Notes under the pieces: generated by a model
Told to the model about the DNA's origin: nothing
The model's database searches: none
What the model saw: the letters and a program-made list of their open reading frames with translations, nothing else
Made by a program: the position numbers and the translations under genes
In this document: piece after piece, positions 8,509 to 16,337 of the stretch
How the letters are laid out: every line of letters begins with the position of its first letter
How positions within the stretch are numbered: position 1 is the first letter of the stretch
NCBI GenBank assembly: GCA_947383005.1
Contig: CANDBT010000002.1
Location: 62,001 to 126,000, forward strand
Source of the DNA: an uncultured bacterium
GTDB lineage: Bacteria; Bacillota; Clostridia; Lachnospirales; Lachnospiraceae
DNA length: 64,000 nt
Direction: 5' to 3'

Positions 8509-10176
8509 TCATTCCTGCAATCGGTTGTCCTTCCAGGTTCCCATGCGGGAAGTGCCGTCGTTAAAATAAAGCACTCCCTGTCCGTCCGCATTGTCGCCTT
8601 CTTTCCATTCCCCTACATATTTGGAACGTCCTTTCTCATCGTCTTCCGGATAATAGTATGTACCTGTCCCATCCTGCAGATTATCCTTCCATTCGCCCTC
8701 ATATCTGCTTCCGTCCGTCCAATAAATCGTGCCTGTTCCCTGTCGTTTATCATCTACCCAGTCGCCGTCATACCAGTCGCCGTCTTCCCAGAAAAATTTG
8801 CCGTTCCCATTGCGGACGTCATCTTTCCACTCGCCTTCATATCGGTTTCCCGTACTCCAGGTCATCGTACCTGTGCCGTTTTTTTCATCATCCAGCCACT
8901 CGCCATCATACATAATCCGGTCAATCTCATCATCGTCCGGATAGTGAAGAGTCCCCTCGCCTTCTCTTATGCCCTTATCGAATTCTCCTTCATACCAGCT
9001 TCCGTCTTCGTAAGTCGCCTTTCCTTTGCCGTCTATCTTTCCGCCTGCCTGATGCCCCTCATAGGTAATACCGTCCTCCGTCCAGGTCTTCGTGGTATCC
9101 CGCAGCAGCCAAATCCCTACGAGTATAGCAACAATCATAAAAATGCCGACACCCGCACAACTGAAAAGAGCCACTTTGGCAAAAGTATTCACCACCATTG
9201 ACGACTTACCGGTGCTCGCCTCCCGCAAGCGGCCGAACAGCTCAGCAATGCTCTGAATCCTCGCTTTCGCTTTAAGCGCCAGCCCTGCCTGCAGCACGTC
9301 AATAACTTTTTTTGTCAATCCATATTGAGGATTCGGCTTCATCACCAAAGTGTCCCGATTCACTCTCTCCAAAGACTCCGGAACCCGTTTTCCCGTCACC
9401 GCATAATAAATCGTCGCCGTCATGGCATATACATCCGTCCATGGGCCGATATTCCCGCCTTCCACATACTGTTCCACCGGGCTGAAGCCTTTTTTGGCCA
9501 CAAGCTGGGACCTCTCGTTCCCTCCCAGAGTAAAATCCTTCGCCGCTCCGAAATCAAGCAGCTTCACCTTCCCGTTCGGCAATATCATGATATTGTCGGG
9601 ACTGATGTCCCGATGGATCATCCCTTTCCGGTGTACCTGGTCCAAAGCCCTGGCCAAAGGTTCCAGCAAATCCAGACAATCCTTCATTTTCATCGGTCCG
9701 CGCTGCATAATCGCATCCTTCATCGTGACCCCTTTGACATAATCCATCACGATATAAGCGGTATTATTTTCCGTAAACGTGTCACGCACCCGCACAATTT
9801 CCGGTATTTCATCTATTTTTGCCATCCGCCTGGCTTCTCTCAGAAAATTTTCACATCCGTTTTTCCACTGTTCCCGGCTGGCCATGGAAGCATCCCACTG
9901 GAGCTTATTGGAATAGCTGAAATTGCGGGTCACATGGCCCAACGGGAAATATTCCTTCACTGCCACTTTGGTGTTCAGAGGCAAATCAAACCCGATATAA
10001 GTAATGCCAAACCCGCCCTGTCCCAACATTTTTCCAACCAGATACCTTCCATGCAGGATAGTATTCCACTCCAAAACATTTGGCACAGCCTTTTCCCGGG
10101 AAGGATCAAACCCACAATGAGGACAAACGCCTCCCGTTGTTTCTTCCATGCAGTTTACACACAGATTTAACTCCAT
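8509..10176 (-). CDS. Membrane Ser/Thr protein kinase with zinc ribbon and MORN repeats
   Basis: A 555-residue protein of three parts. A short N-terminal zinc ribbon (CVNC and CPHC, residues 6-21) precedes a Hanks-type kinase domain (about 45-310) with glycine loop LGQGGFGITY, Lys74 in VAVKEYFP, the catalytic IHRDISPDN (Asp190, Asn195) and LLDFGAAK (Asp208). A single membrane helix lies at about 335-358. The C-terminal part from about 370 consists of roughly seven to eight MORN-type repeats with a YEGEWKDD/G-x-GT pattern and faces outside if the kinase is cytoplasmic. All catalytic residues are present, so it should be active. It lies between two purine-synthesis genes, apparently in the same unit. 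Its substrates are unknown. Confidence 0.9.
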   Translation of the reverse strand: MELNLCVNCMEETTGGVCPHCGFDPSREKAVPNVLEWNTILHGRYLVGKMLGQGGFGITYIGFDLPLNTKVAVKEYFPLGHVTRNFSYSNKLQWDASMASREQWKNGCENFLREARRMAKIDEIPEIVRVRDTFTENNTAYIVMDYVKGVTMKDAIMQRGPMKMKDCLDLLEPLARALDQVHRKGMIHRDISPDNIMILPNGKVKLLDFGAAKDFTLGGNERSQLVAKKGFSPVEQYVEGGNIGPWTDVYAMTATIYYAVTGKRVPESLERVNRDTLVMKPNPQYGLTKKVIDVLQAGLALKAKARIQSIAELFGRLREASTGKSSMVVNTFAKVALFSCAGVGIFMIVAILVGIWLLRDTTKTWTEDGITYEGHQAGGKIDGKGKATYEDGSWYEGEFDKGIREGEGTLHYPDDDEIDRIMYDGEWLDDEKNGTGTMTWSTGNRYEGEWKDDVRNGNGKFFWEDGDWYDGDWVDDKRQGTGTIYWTDGSRYEGEWKDNLQDGTGTYYYPEDDEKGRSKYVGEWKEGDNADGQGVLYFNDGTSRMGTWKDNRLQE

Positions 10177-10254
10177 ATTCCTTGCTCCTTTACGCTTCCT
10201 GTTGTTCGTTACTTGTCGCCGCAGTTTAATCCTGCTGCTTATAATTCTTTTTTC

Positions 10255-10968
10255 TCAATGGTTTTTATTGACAATCCTGCTTTCATATTCCCCTGTGGCC
10301 AGATCAATATAGCGGACAAAAAGAGATACTTTATTCTCCTCATTCAGGTTGTTCCAAATCATCTCGGTAAATTCATCCATATCTTCCGGAATCCCTACCC
10401 GCTTCGGTTCCCCCGCAAAACTGGGCAGAGGATTCCCGTCGTGCATATAAGTATGGATAAAATGCCCTTCGCCGGCCAAAGGATTCTCATAAGCAAAAGT
10501 AAAACGGCTGCAGGAGGCCGGGTTTCCATCGCTGCTCTTCAATATCGACATGGCATAATTGCATCTTCCCTGCTCAATATGGATAATCCCCGAAATCCGT
10601 GGTGTATAATTGGGGCCGTCCGGCTCAAACTCCCGGCTGCGGAGAGACTGTTCAAACGTCATCTGCTTATCCATCCCCTCATAAATGGTATCCGTCTGGT
10701 CCCCGTTTGTCACGATAGTCTTGTTGCCCAGAACCCGGACCGGCGCATAAATAATCAGGCTGGGATCTTGAAGTTTAGCCGGATCAAAAGCCTGTGTGCG
10801 GATACCTTCCCCATCCTCCACAAATATCCGGTTGCGGCTGTTCTCACTTCTCCCCATAATAAAATAGGCAGCCGCTGCCCTTGTCCCTTTCGGTGTCTTC
10901 CCGATCACAATCCCCCGTCCCGGATACTCATTGCTTCTTAATTCCTGCTCCAAAGATCTCTTATCCAT
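10255..10968 (-). CDS. purO: IMP cyclohydrolase (PurO-type, stand-alone)
   Basis: A 237-residue protein resembling the stand-alone IMP cyclohydrolase family (PurO-like), which closes FAICAR to IMP in the last step of purine synthesis. The N-terminus contains YPGRGIVIGKTPKGTRAAAAYFIMGRSENSRNRIF, the segment most typical of the family. The start ATG at 10968 follows AAAAGGAGG. It is the first gene after the ZTP riboswitch and complements the transformylase-only gene at 7196-8374, so the two make up the PurH activity. The family assignment is firm; the symbol follows the archaeal name. Confidence 0.85.
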   Translation of the reverse strand: MDKRSLEQELRSNEYPGRGIVIGKTPKGTRAAAAYFIMGRSENSRNRIFVEDGEGIRTQAFDPAKLQDPSLIIYAPVRVLGNKTIVTNGDQTDTIYEGMDKQMTFEQSLRSREFEPDGPNYTPRISGIIHIEQGRCNYAMSILKSSDGNPASCSRFTFAYENPLAGEGHFIHTYMHDGNPLPSFAGEPKRVGIPEDMDEFTEMIWNNLNEENKVSLFVRYIDLATGEYESRIVNKNH

Positions 10969-11045
10969 GATTTGGCCTCCTTTTGTCTCCTAAACATTCA
11001 TGCAGCTTTTGATGCCGTACCAGCCGCCGTAACATAACGATACAG

Positions 11046-11160
11046 AAAAAAGCCGCCTAAGTACCTTCAACTAGCACCCAGGCGGCCAACCTCTTCTACG
11101 TGCTCCCCTGTGGTCATCCCACTGATTCCGCCAGCAGCACGTCTCTTTACACCATAATAA
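11046..11160 (-). ncRNA. ZTP riboswitch (pfl motif) with terminator expression platform
   Basis: On the minus strand the leader reads ACGTGCTGCTGGCGG, then GTGGGATGACCAC (a small hairpin), then GGGGAGCACGT, and finally GGCCGCCTGGGTGC. These are the conserved blocks of the pfl RNA, with ACGTGCT and AGCACGT complementary and the 3' CCGCCUGGG block. That last block is also the 5' arm of a terminator, GCCGCCT.../AGGCGGC (11052-11058 with 11080-11086), followed by six U. Ligand binding should sequester it and allow transcription into the IMP cyclohydrolase gene, 78 bp downstream. The family senses ZMP/ZTP, which accumulates when formyl-THF is short. The match was made by eye. Confidence 0.92.
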
Positions 11161-11166
11161 TCGATT

Positions 11167-11196
11167 TTTATAGGGAATGCAAGTACTTTTTGTCAA
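11167..11196 (-). promoter_or_regulatory. Promoter of the purine operon
   Basis: On the minus strand TTGACA (11191-11196), an 18-bp spacer and TATAAA (11167-11172). Transcription would begin near 11160, just before the ZTP riboswitch aptamer. Confidence 0.65.
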
Positions 11197-11215
11197 TCCT
11201 TCGCCTGATAACACG

Positions 11216-12055
11216 CTAAAAGTAATGTTTGAGCGCCTCCAAAAGCCCTTCATGGTCATTATCCAAAGCAACATATGCCGCGCTTTCCTTCACCCGATCC
11301 GAAGCATTCCCCATAGCAAAGCTGCAGGGAACTGCAGACAACATCCCCATATCATTTTCCCCATCGCCAAAGGCAATCGCTTCACTCAAATCCACATGAT
11401 AATACTCACACAAAAACCGGACTGCCTGGGCCTTTTGAATACCTTTTTCCATAATCTCCAGATAATGTGTGCTGGAACGGGCAACAAACAGCCCCAAATC
11501 CATCTGTCCGATCCGCTTTTCTGCCTCCAGAATCCGATCTGCCTCTCCCATCAAAAGGATTTTATGTATTCCCTCTTTCTCTCCGAATATCTCCCAGGGG
11601 TCTGCCTTTTTTGCCTTCAGTGCGGTAATCTGCTCTTCCTGACGCACCCAAGGATTGCTGTCGTCATCCACAATCCAATGACTGCCGCCATATATATTGC
11701 AGCAGACATCCGCAAATTCCCGGTCAAGCAGCGCTTTTATCTGTCTGGCGTGAGAAAGGTTAAGCGGATGGCTGGCCAAAACCCGCCTTTCACCGTCCAA
11801 AATCAATGCTCCGCTATAACAGATCATCGGCCCCGATATGCCAGCCTGGGCTTGTATGCTCCACATTCCCTCCGGCATGCGGGCAGAAGCCAGGACAAAA
11901 AATACACCCTCTTTTTCCAGCCGGCGCAGCATAGAAGATGTGGCCGGCGTCACCTGCTGATCACTGGTCAACAGCGTACCGTCAATATCACTGAATATCA
12001 TTTTAACTTTTTTCCCATATAGTTTATCCATCAGACGAATATCCTCTCCCTGCAT
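11216..12055 (-). CDS. Cof-type HAD-IIB family phosphatase
   Basis: A 279-residue haloacid-dehalogenase-superfamily hydrolase of the Cof/YidA type, which usually dephosphorylates sugar phosphates, phosphorylated cofactors or nucleotides. Motif I is FSDIDGTLLTSDQ near residues 21-33, motif II is the FVLASARMP segment, and motif IV is AIAFGDGENDMGML near 230. The family cap lies between motifs II and III. The start is uncertain: the ATG at 12055 has no clear SD but sits 3 bp after the upstream permease stop, while the ATG at 12031 follows GGGAGAGG at wide spacing. It is the last gene of the ABC exporter operon, and the connection may be only positional. Confidence 0.85.
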   Translation of the reverse strand: MQGEDIRLMDKLYGKKVKMIFSDIDGTLLTSDQQVTPATSSMLRRLEKEGVFFVLASARMPEGMWSIQAQAGISGPMICYSGALILDGERRVLASHPLNLSHARQIKALLDREFADVCCNIYGGSHWIVDDDSNPWVRQEEQITALKAKKADPWEIFGEKEGIHKILLMGEADRILEAEKRIGQMDLGLFVARSSTHYLEIMEKGIQKAQAVRFLCEYYHVDLSEAIAFGDGENDMGMLSAVPCSFAMGNASDRVKESAAYVALDNDHEGLLEALKHYF

Positions 12056-12058
12056 TTG

Positions 12059-13396
12059 TCACTCATTTCTGATCGCCGCCAGGGGACTCAGCCGCATGGC
12101 GCGCATAGCCGGGAAAAAACCGGCTATCATTCCCACAAAGACGGCAAAGATTACCGCCGCCGCCGACAGCCACACCGGTATGCGGGAGATATCCCCCTCC
12201 TGCCCGACCATCATCTGCCCGATAGCTTGGAACTGGTTCATCCCAAAAGATATGGCATAGCTGAGCACAAGGCCGGCAATCCCGCCCATAAATCCGATAC
12301 AGCCCGACTCAATCAGGAACATATTGCGGATAGCGCCCATATCGCAGCCCAAAACCTTAATCACACCGATTTCCTTGGTCCGCTCATAAATCGACATCAT
12401 CATGGTATTGGCAATGCCGATAGCGGCTACGAACAAGGAAATGGCGCCGATTCCTCCCAATACCGCCTGAATCATCATCGACTGCTGCTGGGTCTGCTCC
12501 ATCCATTCCGTGCTGCTGTATGTCTGAAAGCCCATATCCGTCAGTTGCTCCTGAACTTCCCTTACATGCTCCATCTTATCTACATTTACCTGACAGGTAC
12601 TGTAAATAAAATAAGGATAAGCTTTCCCTTTCTTGTTTGTAGGCTGGCCGGGAATAGGGTTTTTCCGAAATATCCGCTTTAGCTGGGCTTTCAGCACTTC
12701 CAGTTCTCCGTATGCGTTGTAAGCATAATTTCCCCCGCCGTTCACATCTCCTTCCACTACTCCGGCCGTCTCAATCAAATATTTCTTCGGCGCCTTCTGT
12801 GTGCTGTCTCCCTGCGACTGATAGTATTTATCCATATCAAAAATCACAAACATGGGACGCCCCATATAATCTACATCGGGAACTTTCATGGTCTCCCAAT
12901 AATTGCTGCCCCTCCGGCCATCGCTGAACCAGGTAATCAGCGCATTGCCGTAAATCAGCTTCAGCTCTTTCTCACCTGCCTTTGGCATCTGTCCCTGCCC
13001 CAAATTAATCTGTTCCAGATATTCCCTGGGCGCACCGATCAAAGTGGCATTTGTGGAATACTTCCCCTGCTGCAAGATAACGTCCGTTTCCAACAGCGGA
13101 TAAATTTCTTCTACATATTTGATCCGTCCCATCTCCCTGATCACTTCATCGGTCAAATAATGGGCATTTTCCTCCCCGCTGCTTGACCAGTAACTGTCCC
13201 CCCTGACCTCGATAGCGGTCAGGCTGCCATAAGATTCGATCAGTTCCCGATTCAGTTCTTTGAGGCCAATCCCCAAAGACATCATCACCACTATTGACGC
13301 CGTGCCAATAATAACGCCAAGGACCGTCAGCGCGGTCCTCAGCTTTCGCCGTCTCAGGTTATTTATGCTCATGGCCAGCAAATCAAAAAATCTCAT
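12059..13396 (-). CDS. ABC transporter permease, MacB/FtsX type
   Basis: A 445-residue permease with the FtsX/MacB arrangement: one membrane helix after LRRRKLRTALTVLGVIIGTASIVVMMSL, a large extracellular MacB-like domain (about residues 45-300), and three C-terminal helices (VLGGIGAISLFVAAIGIANTM, then GFMGGIAGLVLSYAISF, then a final one ending SPLAAIRNE). Such permeases move lipids, peptides or drugs, or act mechanically, driven by a LolD-like ATPase. The ATG overlaps the stop of the upstream extracellular partner by 4 bp. With 15258-16001 and 13393-15234 it forms a three-gene exporter. The substrate is not evident. Confidence 0.9.
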   Translation of the reverse strand: MRFFDLLAMSINNLRRRKLRTALTVLGVIIGTASIVVMMSLGIGLKELNRELIESYGSLTAIEVRGDSYWSSSGEENAHYLTDEVIREMGRIKYVEEIYPLLETDVILQQGKYSTNATLIGAPREYLEQINLGQGQMPKAGEKELKLIYGNALITWFSDGRRGSNYWETMKVPDVDYMGRPMFVIFDMDKYYQSQGDSTQKAPKKYLIETAGVVEGDVNGGGNYAYNAYGELEVLKAQLKRIFRKNPIPGQPTNKKGKAYPYFIYSTCQVNVDKMEHVREVQEQLTDMGFQTYSSTEWMEQTQQQSMMIQAVLGGIGAISLFVAAIGIANTMMMSIYERTKEIGVIKVLGCDMGAIRNMFLIESGCIGFMGGIAGLVLSYAISFGMNQFQAIGQMMVGQEGDISRIPVWLSAAAVIFAVFVGMIAGFFPAMRAMRLSPLAAIRNE

Positions 13397-15234
13397 TCTT
13401 CTTCATCCCCATCCTCATCCAATTCCATTTCCGCTTTCTTCTTTTTGCGCTTTTTGAGCAAAAGGACGACAAAGATAATGATAACAACCAGCAGGACGGC
13501 AACGCAGGCAGCCACAAGCAGCAGCCTGCGGTTTCCCTGTACAAAAGACAGAAATCCCTGCTTCTCCCCGGGCAGTTCATCTTCAATAAACCCCACATCA
13601 ATATCTTCCATATTTGACAGGTCTTCTTCCACAAATAAAGTTATTTCCCTCTCCTCACTGAAAATCTCCCCGTTTTCATCCTCGTAGGAAATGAGTACTT
13701 TCACCTTGCCTTCATCTGTAGTAGGCGCCACACCGGCCACCATGCAATCGACGTTTCCCGTCTCGCCAGGCTTAATATTCCCCACATAGCTTTCTGTCTT
13801 CTGGATAGAATCCGCTTCGAAAGAAGCCGTCACGTTATAAAGCATCACCTTGCCCGTATTGTTGATCCCGAACATCACATTGGATTCGCTTCCCACCGTT
13901 ATGGACTCCGGCATCACTTCAAAAGTCCCTGTGGTAAATCTGGCGTTTTGATTTACCATAATATCCATTTTCAGCTCTTCCTCGGCATTTTTATATTCCG
14001 GACTGTCAAATTTGGCCTTAACCGTCAGTCCGTAAGCCCGCTGATCCACTCCCGGACGCGATGTCAGCAGATACTTAAGTTCTGTTGACGCTCCCGGTGA
14101 AAGAGCGTTAAGCGCCACAGAAGAAGAACCGGATTCCGTAGAAAATACCGCACTCTCCGACGCCTTTTCCGACTCCAGGGAAAAGAGCAGATTGGTAGCG
14201 CTGATGTCGCTCGACGCGTTTTTAATCCTTACCACCAGTTCAAACGCTTCCCCCGCCACAATACGTTCCGGGTTTGTCGTAAAACCGTCTACAATTATCC
14301 TTGCCCGGGTCCGGTCATGTTCGTTAAAATCCCCATACTCATCTTCTTTATCCTTGTTGTGGACTCTGACATAAAAAGACGTCTCAAATGTTTTCAGTTC
14401 TTCCCCGTTGGAACTGTCCGAATAATAAATTTTCATCGGAACCGAGTAATAACCGCTGTAAGCGTCGCTTCGGATGGCAAAGCTGTAATTCAAAGCCACG
14501 GTCTCATCCACGGCAATCCGCGGAAACATGTGGTCATAATTGACATCATTGATTTCCAAAGGGAATTTTTCCGTATCCGCGTCGGGAATGATGCTCACCT
14601 TGACATTATACACGGTGCCCGGGCTGTTGTTGCGCAAATTCAGGGAAAAATTCATCACATTGGGATACACCCCGTCCGGAGTGCTTTGATTTTCCCCCAA
14701 CACAAAATCATATGTTTTCGTACCATCTTCGTCATCGTCATCCGTACTGGTGGATTTGCTGATCCAAACCTGCAAATCCGCCCATCCCACCTGGCTCCCG
14801 TCTTTTTGCAGGATCACTACGGGCACTTTATAATATCCTTCCGCCAAATCCCTCCGCACTTTTCCGCTAAGGGAAACATTCTTGGACTTACCGCTCATTT
14901 TCCCGATGGATTTGGGGTTGTCCCTGGTCGGCAGGGATGTGGTCACTTCAAAGGGGAACGCATAACCATACTGGCGATCCTCCTCTTCTTCATCCCATAT
15001 CTCCCCGCCGCTGACATCAAAACCGGCATACAGCTCCTCATCAAAGCTATCCGAGTTCTTCTCTATTTTAAAGGATACCGTAAGGCTTTTCCCTGTCTTC
15101 CCATGAGGGATTTTCTCCGAATACACCTGCAAATCAGCGGCCCAAGCCGTAAGCTCCCCTGCCAGAGGCAGGACAGCGGATAATAACAGCAGCAAAAAAG
15201 CCATTCCTATCAGCGCCAGTTTATTTTTTTTCAT
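13393..15234 (-). CDS. Extracytoplasmic CARDB-like partner protein of the ABC exporter
   Basis: About 613 residues, starting MKKNKLALIGMAFLLLLLSAVLP with a signal peptide ending near AWAADL. The exterior part is a string of immunoglobulin-like beta domains resembling archaeal S-layer/CARDB repeats (for example MPESITVGSESNVMFGINNTGKVMLYNVTASF). One C-terminal membrane helix (LLLVAACVAVLLVVIIIFVVLLL) is followed by a very basic and then acidic tail (KKRKKKKAEMELDEDGDEEE). The ATG at 15234 has GGGGAG five bases upstream. An alternative GTG at 15261 overlaps the ATPase stop but lacks a good SD. It lies between the ATPase and permease genes, so it probably works with them as a membrane-fusion-like or adhesive component. 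Confidence 0.82.
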   Translation of the reverse strand: MKKNKLALIGMAFLLLLLSAVLPLAGELTAWAADLQVYSEKIPHGKTGKSLTVSFKIEKNSDSFDEELYAGFDVSGGEIWDEEEEDRQYGYAFPFEVTTSLPTRDNPKSIGKMSGKSKNVSLSGKVRRDLAEGYYKVPVVILQKDGSQVGWADLQVWISKSTSTDDDDEDGTKTYDFVLGENQSTPDGVYPNVMNFSLNLRNNSPGTVYNVKVSIIPDADTEKFPLEINDVNYDHMFPRIAVDETVALNYSFAIRSDAYSGYYSVPMKIYYSDSSNGEELKTFETSFYVRVHNKDKEDEYGDFNEHDRTRARIIVDGFTTNPERIVAGEAFELVVRIKNASSDISATNLLFSLESEKASESAVFSTESGSSSVALNALSPGASTELKYLLTSRPGVDQRAYGLTVKAKFDSPEYKNAEEELKMDIMVNQNARFTTGTFEVMPESITVGSESNVMFGINNTGKVMLYNVTASFEADSIQKTESYVGNIKPGETGNVDCMVAGVAPTTDEGKVKVLISYEDENGEIFSEEREITLFVEEDLSNMEDIDVGFIEDELPGEKQGFLSFVQGNRRLLLVAACVAVLLVVIIIFVVLLLKKRKKKKAEMELDEDGDEEE

Positions 15235-15257
15235 GTCTGCTCCCCGTCCCGTTTTAT

Positions 15258-16001
15258 TCACTCTTCTGCCAAAACCAAAGGTTCTTCCTTTCCGTCCTCA
15301 TGGTGCTGTTCCTCAATCTTAACGATTTTCCCGTCCACAATATGAAACTGCCTGTCCGCATAAGTAGCCAAATGATTATCATGCGTAACCATAACCAACG
15401 TCTGGTTCTGCTCCCGCACAATCTTTCTCATCAGCGCCAGCACTTCCATCGTCGTCTTGCTGTCCAGGTTCCCCGTAGGTTCATCAGCAAAAATAATCTT
15501 CGGGTGAACCACCAGCGCCCGGGCAATACCCACCCGCTGCTGCTGGCCGCCGGACATCTCGTTGGCCATATGATTCATCTGCTTTTTCAAACCCACCAAC
15601 TGCAGATATTTTTTTGCCTTTTCATTGCGGATGCGCCGGGGAACTCCTCTGAATGACAACGGCAAAGCTACGTTTTCCACTGCATTCAGCGTCTTCAGCA
15701 GATTATAAGACTGGAAAATAAATCCTACGTTTTCCCGCCTGAAAGCCACCAGTTGATTTTCATTAAGCTTCTCCATATGTTTTCCGGCTATGACAATCTC
15801 ACCTCTGGTAGGTTTTTCCAATCCGGCCAACATATTCAGCAATGTAGATTTTCCGGAGCCTGATGGCCCTACAATGGCACAGAACTCTCCTTTATACATG
15901 GTAAAGTCCACACCATTGAGCGCATAAACTTTATTGGAGCCGATTTTATATATTTTGTATAAATTTTTCACACGGATTATCGGCGCTTTTTCTTTTTCCA
16001 T
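15258..16001 (-). CDS. ABC transporter ATP-binding protein (LolD/MacB type)
   Basis: A 247-residue ATPase. Walker A GPSGSGKST is at residues 45-53, the signature MSGGQQQRVGIARAL is near 143, Walker B IIFADEPTGNLDSK is near 162 and the switch His is in VMVTHD. The DEPTGNLDS form is typical of the MacB/LolD subfamily. The highly charged C-terminal tail (residues 225-247) lies beyond the domain. It starts the operon with the extracellular partner and the FtsX-type permease. An AGGAGG is present but about 13 bases from the ATG. Confidence 0.92.
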   Translation of the reverse strand: MEKEKAPIIRVKNLYKIYKIGSNKVYALNGVDFTMYKGEFCAIVGPSGSGKSTLLNMLAGLEKPTRGEIVIAGKHMEKLNENQLVAFRRENVGFIFQSYNLLKTLNAVENVALPLSFRGVPRRIRNEKAKKYLQLVGLKKQMNHMANEMSGGQQQRVGIARALVVHPKIIFADEPTGNLDSKTTMEVLALMRKIVREQNQTLVMVTHDNHLATYADRQFHIVDGKIVKIEEQHHEDGKEEPLVLAEE

Positions 16002-16200
16002 AAAGTCCCATAAGCCTCCTCATTTTTCTTCCACGCACATTATACATCATAACCCCTTCCCTGCGAATACTATTTTTCTTAAAGTTTCTTAAAGTTTCAT
16101 TACCAGTTACTATTCACAGGTGAATAGTAGCCTGAGCCGTAAACAGTACCATTACCATCAAATTGTCAAAATGGGGCAATAACTGCGGGAATACACATAA

Positions 16201-16300
16201 GGAGCTGTTGCAAAATAACAGACGTATACAATATATGGCATAGTAGTCACGCGTACTCTTGCCATATATTGTAGAAATACTGAATTTTGCAACAGCCCCT
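16201..16300. mobile_element. MITE-like 100-bp palindromic element
   Basis: Terminal inverted repeats of 16 bp match at 15 positions (GGAGCTGTTGCAAAAT at 16201-16216 and ATTTTGCAACAGCCCC at 16284-16299). A perfect inner inverted repeat of 14 bp, TACAATATATGGCA with TGCCATATATTGTA, lies at 16227-16240 and 16260-16273. There is no coding capacity. The ends look like insertion-sequence termini, so it may be a non-autonomous derivative of an IS. No clear target-site duplication is seen. It lies in the 336-bp gap between the desulfidase and ABC ATPase genes and could also terminate transcription. Confidence 0.6.
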
Positions 16301-16337
16301 TCTGGTATCGATATTCGGTTGTTCGCATCCCGCCGGT

